Below are positions 33,901 through 46,399 of a stretch of DNA of 64,000 nt, one piece after another (positions within the stretch are counted from its first letter, which is position 1; each line of letters begins with the position of its first letter). A model generated the notes under the pieces. It did no database searches. It had not been told where the DNA came from and was given only the letters and a program-made list of their open reading frames with translations. The position numbers and the translations under genes are program-made. Source of the DNA: Chalara sp. BL73 (lineage: Eukaryota > Ascomycota > Leotiomycetes > Helotiales); NCBI GenBank assembly GCA_918026815.1, contig CAKJVC010000209.1, positions 16,570 to 80,569 of the forward strand, in the 5' to 3' direction.

Positions 33901-34764
33901 TTACGATTGCTTTTGTCGGTAGAAGCTAGCTATATGTCTCGGAAAGCTACACTCGAAACATAGCTTTTTTTTACGTCGACGCTGTATTTTTTTCTTGAAT
34001 AAGTTTGTTTTTTGTTTAGTTTTTCTTTGGAACGCATCCAGTTTTATAAGTAAGTAATAACGGGGTTTTTGAAAGTGTTGCTGTTTACTGAATCCTAAAA
34101 GATACTGTCCTTTTTTTTCTATGCGTTTTTTATACAGTCTAGTGTCAATTTTAATTGCTTTGTTTTTTATAGCAGTAAAGTTAGTTAGTCGTTTTTTTCG
34201 AACAATATTATTTTTGACATCTTTTTTAAGACTTTTGTAATAAAGCGCGGTAAAAGCTTTATTGTTCCAGTTCACTTTTTCTGCTAGCAGCTCAAAACGT
34301 TTCGTGTATTCCGTTATACTAGTAAGTTGTTTGTACACTTGAATGTTTTGTTCCGCTTTTATTTCTTTATTCGTGTTTTTAAACATACGAATAAGTTAAC
34401 TGACATATTCTTTATAGCTGTCAAAAATAAAGTTAGTCTCAATTTCTTTTTTGTTATGTAAATAAGCGAAGTAGTTTTTCAGATAAGTAAAAATCCAGTT
34501 GTAAGCGGTTCTTGTCAAAAAAAATACGGCTCACAGGACTATCTGCTCCTAGCTTCCGAAAAATAGCGGGTTTATGCGGATGTAAATTTCGCATTGTGAA
34601 ACATATAGCCGAAAGTGCTGTCGACTGCTGTTAAAAGTCTTAGGTTCTTGGACTTTAAGTAGTTTGACTTGTTGTAGCATATAAGCAAATTGTAGAATTG
34701 GTAGTAGAGCCTCAGATAACGCTGAGCCTTTAGAAGTACGTGGTGTTGAACTAGTTGTCGACAT
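33901..34764 (-). pseudogene. Gypsy-1 gag, RIPped
   Basis: The start at 34764 reads MSTTSSTPRTSKGSALSEAL and stays open to 34549. After stops, 34386-33901 reads EYTKRFELLAEKVNWNNKAF and ends in CFECSFPRHIASFY, a CCHC knuckle whose last Cys is now Tyr. Two long frames survive, but no intact gag. Confidence 0.85.
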
Positions 34765-34805
34765 AGTATACGTGATACAAGTACTTTAAAGCGTAGTGCT
34801 TAAAG

Positions 34806-35157
34806 TGTTACGGTCTTATCAGTTTACAACTGATATAAATAAAAGATCGTGATCCGAAAATTGTTGGTCTGGGAAAAAGTAGGTATATCACATATATAAA
34901 GTAAATCCCGGTAACAGTATGGTGTTAAAATACTATATTAAATTGAGCACGAAGCTCCTATTTAAAGGAAAAGCTATTTACTTATATAGATTCCTTTGTG
35001 GGTTGGATCATTGCATAAGGCATGATCCAGTTGGCTCATGGATCATAGCATGATCCATGATCCATCACGTGATTCTTGCTCCAGGGGTTCTCTGTGTAGA
35101 CCGAGCCTACCGAGCCTCAGGCCCCCAAGGCATAATCTGTTAGCGATGCGCGTAACA
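34806..35157 (-). repeat. Gypsy-1 5' LTR
   Basis: 352 bp. This copy is closer to unmutated (it retains CACGTG at 35066-35071 and GATCCATGATCCATCACG). The internal region continues leftwards with the gag start at 34764. Confidence 0.95.
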
Positions 35158-35184
35158 CTTTTCTTTACAGGCACAAATATCAAA

Positions 35185-36066
35185 ATGCCACCAAAGAAAA
35201 ACAAGAAGTCTGCGCTCGCGGAGCACATAGCTGCTGTGCGCAGCAACCGCCGCTCCCGCTCCCGCCGCCGCTCTCCTTCTCTTTTTCCTCCTGCTTTTTC
35301 TCCTTTTCTCGTTCTTTTTTTTGTACGTATGCTACGCTCGAGATTGAACGTTCACAGTTAGGAAGTATAAATCGAAGCTAATTTGCGAGCAGCTTCCTTT
35401 CGTTTCTTCTACTTTTTCTTTTCCCTTTTCCTCTCCGCCGCCGCCGCCGCCCGCGCGCTCTCCTTCTCCGCCGCCGCCACCGCCACTACTACTAGCAACA
35501 CCTCCCCCTTTTTCTAGTGCTTCGCGCAGCTTTGCCAAGCGCGGTACTTTTTGTGGAGCCCGAAGCGTCCGGCGCTCCGTTCTTTGCTTAAGCTGCGTTC
35601 GCAGCGCTATTGCAGGACGGAGCAATAGCGCCTGCCACGATGTAAGTGCCAAGCGCGGCATCCGTTGCTGGCTGTGCTTGTCTGGGCACCGTTGCGTTTT
35701 CGCCCACCTAATAGTAGCTCGGCTTTTCTCGCGTTTTATGGAAGCAATTCTTTTTCGCGCTCCTGCCCTTGTAAGTCTTGTTTTGTAATATGCTGTAATG
35801 CAAATTAACGTTCTATAGCGCATTTGCGCTCTGCGCACTACAGTGCGTGTGCTTTTGCAGAAACTACAAAAAAAAAAAGAAAACGACAATAATAATAACA
35901 ATAATAATAATAATAATAAAAAAGCACCGGCGTCCGGTAAAAACAATGCTTTTAGCTTTGCTCCGCGCCGCTGCGACTTTCCGGAAAAAGGTGCCGGTAG
36001 TGCGTCGAGTAAAGCAAAGAAAATCGACTCCGTTCTGCTAGCGTTGAGTAATTTTTTTCGTAGTTA
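35185..36066 (+). other. GC-rich antisense frame(s) in the Copia-1 3' region
   Basis: On the plus strand, opposite copia and 3' of RNase H, an ATG at 35185 opens MPPKKNKKSALAEHIAAVRS followed by an Arg/Ser tract. A second frame (35843-36064) has LQKLQKKKEN, an Asn run from an AAT/AAC repeat, and ends LLALSNFFRS. Between them are (CCG)n tracts (35435-35490) and near-normal GC, unlike the RIPped pol. A spliced antisense accessory gene is possible, but no splice pair was fixed. A minus-strand 204-codon frame over the same interval is probably incidental. Confidence 0.4.
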
Positions 36067-36449
36067 ATAAAGAGTTTTTGGGCTTTGCAACTCGTAAGTA
36101 CGCAGCTTGGAATCGTATTTTTATACTTAAAAAGCTTAGAAAGCTTTGCAACTTGTAAGTAGCAGCTTGAAAACGTTATTTACATACTGGAAAAATGCTT
36201 AAAAAGCTTTGTAACTCGTAAGTAGCAGCTTAGAAACGTTACTTATATACTAAAAAAGCTTAGGAAGCTTTGCAACCCGTAAGTAGCAACTTAGGAACGT
36301 TACTTTTTTTGTATTTGTATTGTAAGCTTTACAACTTTTAAAGTGTGGCTTAAAAACGTACTTTTTACTAATTATATGTTTTTGTTTTTTGCTGCTTTTA
36401 GTATAATTTGCTAAAATATAAGTAATACACATAACAAAGTAAATAACAA

Positions 36450-37850
36450 AAGAAAGTAATAAGCGTAATAAGTGTTACTTTCCAGATTTACTACAGCTGT
36501 TCGATTTTTCTGCGCACATTTTGAAAGTTTAATAAACTTCTAAAGTATTCGAATTTATAGCGAAGTAAATTTTTAGTAAGCTTATCAGCTAGCATTTTTA
36601 ATATAAGCAAGTATTGTACGTCGAATAAGGCTTTGCTGTATTCTTAGCGCAGCTATAAGTTTTAAATGTCGATATAGCGCAGCTTAGTCGCTATTTTTTC
36701 GTTTTCTTTTACTACGAGCCGTATTGTCTGCTGATTGTTACAAAATATTTTCCAAAGCTTTTTTAAGTTCAACTGTAGCTCGCGAAACAATTTTTAAAGC
36801 GTTATAGTTTTTTTAGCTGTGTGCTTTAAGCTTAGAAGTTCCGCTTTTGTAGTTAAAGTAGTAACGGTATTTTAGCGAGCGGCTTTTTAAGTTATTAGAC
36901 CGCTAAACAAACTGATTACGTATTTATAAAAAAATCGTTTTGTTTTTTAATTGTTAGTAAATAAAGCATCTAAAGCTATTACAAGCTAAGCGCTTAGCGC
37001 TTTTTCGCTGTATATAATCGAATAAAACTTAGTTTTATAGAAATATCGAAGCGTTCAGTTTACTGCTGCTATATGCTTCGAACTAAAATTAACTAAAAAT
37101 CGAGAAAACTAAGCAGCTGCAAAAGCTATATTTAGCCTAAGTATTATAGCCGTATATAGTACTAAGCTTACTTTTTTTTAATATATTCTAGTGAACTTCG
37201 GCGTAACTGTTTTTTCGTTTTTTTTTAAATCGAAATATAGCAGTAACGTACTTAAGCATTTTTTACTAGTTGCTCCGAAGCGTAAAGCTAGCTTTTTTAT
37301 ATAAAAATCGTGCACTAGCCACAAACGTTTTTCTGCTTTTGATCGTATTATTTTTATATTTAAAAACTATTGTAAGTCGCTTAAGTTTTTCAGCTCGTAC
37401 GTTTTACTTATGCTTGTTATGATTTTTTTAGCAACCGCCAAGTTGCTCAAGTAATACAATACGCAAAAGTCGTTTACATAAAACACTACAAATACAGTTT
37501 GCTGCTTATTTATGTAAATGCACGGCTTTTTTTTACAAAAGATAAGCAATAGCTTTTGTAGCGTAAATGTAAACTTTTTAAACTAAAAAACAGAAAAGTT
37601 TTTTAACTTATACAAAGCTCGATTTAGCTTTACGCAAAACTCCGGTATTTTAAATCTATCAGAAAACTGGCAAGCTATACGAAACTTGTTTTCGTTTTTT
37701 TTTGCGTTAATAAAAGCGTTTACAATATTAAATTGCTTGATTTCTAGATCGAAGTAAACTGCAATCGTTATAGCTATTCGGAATAAGCGTGCTGCGAGCG
37801 TTGTTACGTAAATAAAGAAAATAAAGTTTTTTTGTTGCAAATCTTTTTTT
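36450..37850 (-). pseudogene. Copia-1 reverse transcriptase and RNase H, RIPped
   Basis: 37840-37583 reads IAITIAVYFDLEIKQFNIVN and AFINAK..FCVKLNRALYKLK, the first half of copia RT. 37549-37367 reads VFYVNDFCVLYY, with the catalytic YVDD reduced to YVND, then YELKNLSDL. RNase H follows to about 36450 and is barely readable. Confidence 0.85.
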
Positions 37851-38299
37851 ACTACTATTTTAGCTTTACAGCGAACAAAATAGCTTTTAGCGTTAGTCTT
37901 GTAAGTAAATACTTACTTTAGCGAAACCGAAGAATACTAAGCTTTCGAGCTCGAAATTACTTTTTAGCACTGCCGGCTTTTTAAATTGTTAAGCTTTGTA
38001 TTTGCGTTTTTTTGAAAGCAAGTACCGAACAAGTGTTTGTGTAAATTTTTCCAATATTTCGGTAATAGAAATAAATTATTTATATATATTGCATTTCCCG
38101 AGCTTTTCAACTCAAAAATTAGCTGTTTTAAGGCTAACATAGCAATTATTGCATGTATAGTCTTCAGCTTTTTTTTTGTTTCGACTTTACAGTTTTCTGT
38201 AAACTAAAACGTTCTGTAAAACGCTTTTAAGTGTTCGAAAAAGTCTTTTGCAATTACAGTACTAAAAATCGAGTCGCTCGTCGCAAAAACTCGATTACT

Positions 38300-40403
38300 T
38301 TCCAGACCGCGGCCCAGCTTAGGCTTTTTATTTCGAGTACGCTTGCTTTTACGTAACTAAGCTTTTTGTTTAGCTTTATTTTGTGCCGACTTTTTTAGCG
38401 AGTTCTGTTTACTTAACAAAGGAGCTGCGGGTGTATTTAGGCTATATACTGCCTGTAAAGTAGCTTTTTGCTATATTACTACTTAAAAAACGATCGTTTT
38501 TCTAGTTAGCGGCTTGTTTTTTTTTTTACTATGCCGATCGAGTTTTTTATCCGAACGGCTTAACAGTGCGCGAACTGCGTTTCTAGAAGCTTCGCTAGTT
38601 TTTTCTTGTGTGCTATTTCTTACTTCTGGCATGCTATTAAAAGTTAAAGTAGTTTTAAAAATCAAAAGTTTTATAAATTCCTTGTTGCGAGCAGAATTTC
38701 CGTTTTTTTCCGGCTTTACAGCTATTGTTACTTCCGAGTTTTGGCTTTTTTAGCTTTTATTCAAAAGCTCTAGTTCTGTAGTTAGTTGTTTTAATATGTC
38801 AAAAAGCGCGTTTTCGTAGGTTTTTAAGTGTTTTATAACAAATACAGCATTTTGAATTACGTTTTTTTTAATTATATTTATTACTTTCCGGACGATCGAA
38901 GCTAGTTAGCTTTTTAGTTTTTCGAACTTTTGTAAATAAAACAGGTTTTATTGAACTTTACGTTTTTCGAGACTATTACTTTTTGCAGCTGAAATATCCA
39001 GATTTTATAAATATTAAACGCAACATATCCAATTAAGTATCCGATATGCGCTTTAAAATTAACTTTAAATGCTTTTTTTTTTTCTGAGCTTTTTTTTCTT
39101 TATACAGTGAATATACTCGAGTTTTATATACGTAAATCCCGTTTTAATTAGGCCGTAAATCTATAATAAGTTTACGTACGAGCTAAAAATTATACTATCG
39201 GAAATAGTTCCTGAACTATATGTTAAGCGTTTTATTCGAAAAGCGCATTTTGTTAGAAAGAAAAAAGCTTATATTAAACAAATGTATTTTAGCTATTGCA
39301 AATTCCGGCTATAAGCTTTCCGGAAAGTTAGCGCTTAAGCGCATTTTAATCGAGCGAGTTATAGTTTTCTGCTTTGCTTTTTCTGCACTTCTCGTCGGCC
39401 TATAAGTATGCGGTAGTAGCAATTCTAGCTCTATTTCTTGTTTTTTCGCTTAGCGCTAGTAATAAAAGTATTTGTTAATCGCGATTACCGCAGTGTTATT
39501 GTTGTGCTTCATTTTGCAGATAGTAAAGCCGAATTGTTTAACAACTCATTTTTTAAAGTTACATACTGCTTTTATTACTTTAAAACCGCTTTTTTAATGT
39601 AGTAAAAAACCGAAAAGCTTAGCGCTGTAGTCGTTTTTAATCACTAAAAGCTATTTCGCATAGTTGTAGACTAGCGCAGCAAAAAAATCGAACAAGTCTT
39701 ATATGATTTTATAGAACGAGCGCAAAGCTTTGTTTTTTGGCGTACTTTTTAATATTTTTTGTGTAGCATGTGCTTAAGCGCAAGCCGTACATTCGATGCG
39801 CGTCACGCTTTTTATTTTAACGTTCCTGGCCGACTAAACAAAAGCTTTTAATGATTTTTTCTCTAAATGCTTTGCGCGTAAGTGTTATAATTCCGCAGTG
39901 TCAGTTTTAGGTTGCTAATACTTTTTTGTTAACTAGAACTGCTTATTCAACTTCCGGTTAATCGTAAAATATATAAAAGCAGACGAAGTAAATTCAAAAA
40001 GCTTTAAAAACGAAAAGTAAAAAGTAATAAGCTTGTATTCAAAAAAAACTAAGTTTTTTCTGCGCTCTAGTTTTCGCAATTTTACGCTTTTTTTTTTTTT
40101 TCCGTATCGAAATAAGCACTTTAAACTGTAGTACCAGATTCTTGCTTTTAGTAAACGAGCTTCCGAAATAATATTTACATAAAACTTTTCTACTACAGCT
40201 ACGTTATTAAAAATCAAATCTATTAACGCAACGCTGTTCGAGTTCGTTAGTACGTTTACAAGCGTGCGTTTGCCACGCTTTATAATCGAATAGCTTATAG
40301 TTCCGGATTCCACTTTTTTATTGTACTTTGCTTTTTTAAAAATGCCTGAATCAAGCAAGGCTTTGTCGTTTACCAGGTGCGTAGCACCGCAATTGTCGAA
40401 CAA
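38300..40403 (-). pseudogene. Copia-1 protease and integrase, RIPped
   Basis: The protease starts near 40403 with DNCGATHLVND, the aspartic active-site region of copia proteases (D-x-G). The frame stays open to 39933. The GAG-pre-integrase zinc site (HLRAKHL..ECTACA) follows at about 39920-39770. The catalytic core continues with many stops to about 38300. Plus-strand frames here are shadows. Confidence 0.75.
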
Positions 40404-40499
40404 AGTGCTTTTAGAAAGCGGGTGTTTGTTAAAGCTAATATACTATGTCGTATATACACTAGCCAAAAGTTTTTTTAGCAGGTTTAAGTCGATCACTGC

Positions 40500-41840
40500 A
40501 CTATTAAAAAAAGCCGGAAGCGTAATAGCTTGAAAGCTTTTAAGTTCCGTACTGTTTTCGAGCTTTTAGCTTTTCTGTTTAAAAACGGCGCGAAGCTTGC
40601 TCTAGCGATCTTTTGCGAGTCGAGCTTTGATTTTCTTTACTTTTCCCGACGACGGCTTGTTCCTGAATTTGCGTTCGGTAGATTTCTTGATCGCATATTT
40701 AAAAAAGCTGCACTTTTCTAAACTTTAACTATAGCTATGCTTCCGTTTTTTTGTATAGCACAAGCAAGCTTTAAGCTTCGTGTTATTTTAAAAGTCTGAC
40801 GTGCTTTCAAAGCGCTCGCCCAGTGTAGCAAAAATCTTTAAACTTTGTTTTTTTCCGCCGAGTGCGAAAGAATCCGTATGTAAAAGCCCCGAAAAGCTTT
40901 TAGCTAGCTTGTTTATTAATTTCGGTTTTTCACCGAATTCGAACTTAACTAAAAGCTTTTGTAGCTTTTTGTTTATTTACGCAAAACTGATTTTAGCTTT
41001 AATTGCAAGCAGGAAATCCTGCGTAACTAGCTCTTTTTTAACTTTCGGTAATTTGTATAACACAGCTTCGTTGTATGTTTCGCGCTAGTCGAGCAACTAC
41101 TGTGCTTTATTTACGTTTTTTTTATAAGCTTGAACTAATATTTGTCGGTAAACTGCTCGTACTGTATTGTAAGTGCTAAAGTTGTTAAGTGCAAGCTTTT
41201 TTCGTAGCGCACGAACTACATTTTAAAGCTTGTGCTTTTTTTTTGCAGAAAGCTTATAAGTAATTGTTTAAAGTTTTTTAGGATTTACTGTTTTTAATAC
41301 TTAGCTCGCGATCAGTTAGTGTATTTTGGCTTGCTCGTTCTAGTAAACAACGCTATTTGTGTAATTTTTTTGTATAAAAGCCTATTTTGTTTTAATATTA
41401 TCGAGCGTAGCTTTCGCAAGCGCAAATAGTTTTTTAAGCGCTGAGCTCTGCGGAGTGTCGCTTTGCGGAGTGCCGCTCTGCGACGCGTTGTATGCAGCTA
41501 GATCCTTATTGTATATATCGCTGCGAGCTTTATTAAGCTTGTCGAGTAGCTTTTAATACTTAAAAAGTTGCTTCGAAAAGTCGGAAAAATTAAACGTAGC
41601 GTCAAGGCCGTTTGGATCGACTAAATGCTATACTTCTACAAAACGAGCTTAATATATTAGCGAAGCAAACTATTCAGGCCATTTATAGCGATCGTTAAAG
41701 TTCAGTAAAGTTGCTTTTGTTAACTTTATCGTAGTGCAAAATTTTCCAACTCAGCAAAAAAAAAGTAACGTCGCGTTTTTAAGCTTTAAATTTGTTCCGG
41801 TGCGCAGCAAAAGATAGAATTGAATGCTCGCCGGGCTCAT
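40500..41840 (-). pseudogene. Copia-1 gag region, RIPped
   Basis: Minus-strand frame beginning MSPASIQFYLLLRTGTNLKL three nucleotides inside the LTR. A stop-riddled gag follows, with a degenerate CCHC knuckle (CLCYTKKRKHSYS) at about 40750. It would have encoded the particle protein; TGG and CAG codons have become stops. Confidence 0.75.
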
Positions 41841-41843
41841 AAC
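41822..41843 (-). promoter_or_regulatory. Copia-1 primer-binding site, half-tRNA(iMet) type
   Basis: The plus-strand string GCTCGCCGGGCTCATAAC directly beside the LTR reads like the anticodon arm of eukaryotic initiator tRNA-Met (GGGCTCATAACC). The minus-strand RNA would therefore pair with the 5' half of that tRNA, as in Drosophila copia. It also contains the putative gag ATG (41840-41838). Confidence 0.7.
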
Positions 41844-42036
41844 TGTGACGGAGCAAACCAGAGCTGTAGAATAGTCAATCAAGTAAACGAAGTGATATAA
41901 TACTATTGTAGAATACACGCTTGTAGAACAAAAGAAAGGGGAACGCTCAGGTCCTTACAGCTAGAACGCGCGCCAAGCGCACCTAGCTCTATGAGGAATG
42001 CGAAGCGAGCCTCGGCTGCTCGCATTCCCCGTGACA
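41844..42036 (-). repeat. Copia-1 5' LTR
   Basis: 193 bp, TGTGACGG..CCGTGACA; see the partner at 28351. The adjacent internal sequence begins with the primer-binding site at 41822-41843. Confidence 0.95.
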
Positions 42037-42041
42037 GCTAG

Positions 42042-45000
42042 CTTTTACCGCCAGAAACAATTTTGAAAAAACAAGAAACAGCTTAACGTTACAAAAAAAG
42101 AAAATACAACAAAGCACTTAGCAAAGTCCTGGCTGTGTTTAAAGCTAAAAAACCAGAAACGTCAGAAAAAAAACTAGAACAACAACAGATTTATATTTAA
42201 CTTAACGCTGCGTGTATTAAGTGTAAAATAAAATACAGTGCAGCTTAGAAAAACAAGTGCTTAAGTTGTTATTTCGACAAAAATAACGAATAGGAAAAAA
42301 CTAGCAAAACTATAAAAAAGTTTTTATTCTAAGTAAATAAAACAGCTATCGAATCAGAATCCGATAAAAATTAAAATGTAAGCTTAAAGTTAAACCGACT
42401 TTTAAGAATTTCCGAATTAAAAAAACGAATTCTGCATAAATTACTATTTAAAGTAAATTAAAACGACTTTAAAGTACTTTCTAGAAAATATATAGTTAAT
42501 AATACTTTAGCAAAAGAAATTACTTTTTAGCGGCGGCTAGAAATTATTAATAATAAAATCCTTAAAAAAAGAACTAAACTAAAAAAAATAAAAACAAAAC
42601 GAAAAGCTAAAAAACGTACTCGGTAAAAAGCAATACTTACATTAAGCTTAGTCGACAAGTCTAAAAAAAATAACGCAGTATACTATCGATATTTACAATA
42701 TAGCACACTTTATTAGACTGTATGCTATACAAACTACTGCATATATTATTATAACGCTAAGCAAACAAAGTAGTATTTAAAGCAAAAGCGAATAATATAT
42801 TTTAAAAATAACGAAAAAAAAAAAACCAAAACAGAAACTTTGCGCTTTTAAAAAAAAAAAACAATTATTCGTTAAAATTAAGCTAAAAACATACAATATA
42901 ACAGTTATAATAAACTTCGAAACTACAAGAAACTTCGTATTACTCGATATAGTAAAACATTTCGGAATATTTATACAAGTTAAAACTGACTTATACACTT
43001 TTACGGTAACAAATAGCACAAATGTATTGTATCGAAATAAGCTTGTAAATATTGAAACTACGAAATTTCGAATAAATACAAATAACTATATAAAATAGTT
43101 ACAGTTAAACGTTACTCGGATAAAACAGCATGAAATTATTTTAAAAATGCTATAAATTATAAAATATAACTTAACGATTAATTAGCAAACAAAACAGCTC
43201 GTTTTTAACAAATACTAATATACAGTTAAGTTTAAGCTATTAACTATCAAGCTAACAAAAAGCAAAAACAAAAAAGCACAATTAAAAAAACTCGACTAAA
43301 GCTTAAAAAAAGTTTGCGCTACTTTCAAAAAAAAGCCAAATTATTTAAACGAAAGATTACATACTAAAAAAGTGCTTAAAAAGTATAAAAAGTTCAAAAA
43401 GCTGTTTTCAGAAAAACAGAGATTCGCGGCTTTGCCGAAACACAAACTATAAGATTATAAAATACTATTAATCGAAAAAGCAGTGCTTTTTAAAAAACTA
43501 ATTTACTTATTATTCGAAAATAACTTGAAAACGCTTAAAAAGTTCATCGACTTAAATTTGAAAAAAAGAATTATTAAAAAGTCAACATTACTAGCACGAA
43601 GCTCGGTGTTATTTGTGCTTAAACCGAACAAAACCAAAAAGTTGTGCGTTAATTATCGAAAGTTAAACGACATAATAATTAAAAATCGCTATACACTACT
43701 AAAAGCAAACAAAATAAAAAATCGCTTGCAAAAAGCCAAAATATTTATACAGCTAAACTTACAAAACGCGTATTATAATATACGAATCAAAAAAAGCGAA
43801 AAATAGAAAACAGCTTTCGGAACTCGATATAAACATTATAAATTTATAGCTATGCCAATAAAACTTACGAATGCTTTAGCTACTTTTCAAAAGCTAATTA
43901 ACAATATTTTTATGCTATTTTTGGACGTTATTTGTATATACTATTTAAATAACATTCTGATTTATTCCAGCCGAAAAAAAGATTATAAAAACGATATTAA
44001 AGCAGTACTATACGCGCTGTATAATGTTGACATAAAACTTAAACTATCGAAGTGTCGATTTAAAGTTAAAAAAGTTATATTTTTAAAATATGTGATTTTT
44101 ACAAAAAAAATTAAAATAAACTCAGCAAAAATCAAGCTTATTTTAAAATAAAATGTTTTAATATATGTTAAAAACGTACAGTTATTTGTGAAATTCGCTA
44201 ATTTCTATCGAAAATTTATTAAAAAATACTCGGAATTAGCTATTTTATTAATTCGACTTACTTGAAAAAACGTGGTTTTTAAATAAACAACGAAAGCACA
44301 AAAAACGTTTAACAAGTTAAAACAAGCTTTTACTACTGCTTTTATACTTTTTGCTTTCGATGCAAAAAAAAAAATTAAAATAAAAACAAATGCATTAAAT
44401 TACGTTTTAAAAACTGTGCTTAGCTAACTTAACGCAAAAAAAAAATAGCAACTAATAGCTTATTATTTACGGAAATTTACATTAACAAAGCTTAACTATA
44501 AAATATACGACAAAAAACTACTTGTTATTGTTAATACATTCCGCGAATAAAAAAAATACTTAAAAAGATTTAAATACTAAATACAAGTATTAACAAACTA
44601 TAAAAATCTTATTGCTTTTACTACTACGAAAAAGTTAAACCGACGCTAAATTAAATAGGCAGAAAAACTCGTTTTATACAATTGCAGAATTTTATATATT
44701 AAAAAAACAAAAAACGTTAAAGCAAACGCGTTTAGCAAAAAACTAGAATACTTTTTTAATAAAACGCATATTTCGCACGCAGTACTACAACAAAAAAAAG
44801 AATCGTTAGTATTCAACAAAGAAAAACTTTTTATAGCAACAAGAATAAAACATCGAGTAGAAAACTTAAAGTTTATTTAAGTTTATAAAAAAGATTTTAT
44901 AGCTACTAAAGCTTTTAACAAATAAAAGCAAGAATTTACTACAAACAGCTTAAAAATCTTTCGCTACTACAAGAAAATCTATGTTTTATTTACACTAAAA

Positions 45001-46200
45001 ACGACTTTTGTAATAAAACAACACGAGTTACTCGCTTACGGATATTAAAAAATCGTTAAAACAATAAACAGGATTTTTAAAAAATACTACTTTTTAAAAA
45101 TAAAAAAAATAGTTACTAAAATAGTTACTAAATACGACACGTGTATTCGAAACAAAACGTTACGCTATGCTTTTTATAGACTAATGCAATCGCCGACTAC
45201 TTTAAACAAACTATAGAAGTTTATTGTATAAAACTTCGTAGTAAAACTACTACTTTTTAAACAGCCGGTTTCGAAAAAATAGTACGATTTAATATTTGTT
45301 ATTGTAAAAAAAACTACTAAATACTGCTACTTAGAATTATATTTAAAAAGCAGCATAGCAAAAAACTTAGTTTATACATTTTTTAAAGTTGTAGTTGCGA
45401 ACTATAAAACTTTTACAAAAATTATATCGGACAAAAACAAGTTTTTTACATTTAAGTTCTAAACAACACTTACTGCGCTTATAAAAGTTAAAAAAAAGCT
45501 GTTAACAAGCTTTTATTTATAAACTAATAAACAAACAAAAAAACTTAACTAAACAATAAAAGTATACTTTAAATGTTATATGAACTATAAGCAAAACAAT
45601 TAAATCAAGCTTTTGCTACTCGTACAGTTCGCATATAACAGTACAATTAATAAAACAACAAAAGTATTGCTATTTTATGCTAATTATAGCTACGAGCTAA
45701 AAGTATACTATAAACCAAGTAAAAACGAAGCGCATTTACAGTTTGCAATAGTTAAAGTCGAACAATTACAAGTACTACACTTGCAGCTAGCCGAAAACAT
45801 AAGATTTTTTAATTAAAGATTTGCGGAATACTACAACTGTAAATATAATAAAATACTACACTTTAAAAAAAAAAATAAAGTTTATTTTGTTAAAAAAAAC
45901 ATTAAAACTAAAAAACTAAACAACAAACTAAATTACAAAAAGCTAAAACTATTTAAAATCAAGCGAGTTGCAAAACTAAATGCATTTAAACTTTACTTTT
46001 CCAGAACTATAAACATATACTTAGTATTTTCTGCTTTGTTTTTTGAACTAGCACTAGAAAAAGCACCGCTAGCTCTATATACGGAAATTGAACTAATTAA
46101 TCTAAAAGCTAAATACGAAGTCGAAAAAATTCTAAACTGCAAGTATATTAAAAAAAAACTAAAGTATTTGGTTAAATAAATTAATTACTCAGATTCGGAA
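42042..46200 (+). pseudogene. Gypsy-2 gag end and pol, RIPped
   Basis: Continues the gag zinc knuckle in frame at 42042 (FYRQKQ). RT at 43483-43806 (SSVLFVLKPNKTKKLCVNYR, KLNDIIIKNRY) and 43852-44151 (YYLNNILIYS, LKLSKCRFKVKKVIFLKYVI) matches Gypsy-1 closely. The RNase H and integrase tail at 45613-45816 reads LLVQFAYNSTINKTTKVLLF. The chromodomain remnant at about 46100-46200 reads YEVEKILNCKYIKKKLKYLV, with the following Trp codons now stops. The catalytic YLDD has become YLNN. Confidence 0.9.
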
Positions 46201-46399
46201 AACACATAAAAACCAAAAAAAAACTTTAATTGCTTTGAAATGCTTGCGAAGTTTTACTGCTAGTATTTAAGATTTTCAAGTAAGCAGCCTAAAAAGCACT
46301 TTTAAAAAAAAGAAAATCGAAAAAACTAAAGTCGAATAAACTTGTCGGTGCAAGCTCAGTAGAATCTTTACGAATTTCACTTTTTTAATCGGTTTTACT

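Larger units (their letters stand above)
28638..35157 (-). mobile_element. Gypsy-1: inner full-length chromoviral Ty3/gypsy element
   Basis: 6520 bp with two 352-bp direct LTRs (28638-28989 and 34806-35157) and a CTTTT target duplication (28633-28637, 35158-35162). Coding is on the minus strand. A purine tract (AAAAAAAAGATAG on the minus strand, about 28991-29004) precedes the 3' LTR. It is the same family as Gypsy-2 and lies inside Copia-1, which lies inside Gypsy-2. It is RIPped but less than Gypsy-2. Confidence 0.95.
28351..42036 (-). mobile_element. Copia-1: Ty1/copia element, interrupted by Gypsy-1
   Basis: Direct 193-bp LTRs at 28351-28543 and 41844-42036 (TGTGACGGAGC..CCCCGTGACA), with GCTAG duplicated at 28346-28350 and 42037-42041. 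Coding is on the minus strand in copia order (protease, integrase, RT, RNase H). Removing Gypsy-1 (28638-35157 plus one CTTTT) leaves about 7.16 kb. A purine tract (CCTGGGGGGTG on the minus strand, 28544-28554) abuts the 3' LTR. Confidence 0.95.

Noticed and set aside
34780..34806. Self-priming PBS for the gypsy elements (as in Tf1/sushi)
   Set aside because: Only about 8 nt of possible complementarity between post-LTR sequence and the LTR GTGCTCAA region; too short to claim.
35332..35946. 204-codon minus-strand ORF with Gly runs
   Set aside because: Low-complexity translation of CCG repeats and T-rich sequence; no domain.
38483..41088. Several plus-strand ORFs of 60-95 codons opposite Copia-1
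   Set aside because: Shadows of protease, integrase and gag on the minus strand; RIP has left some antisense frames open by chance.
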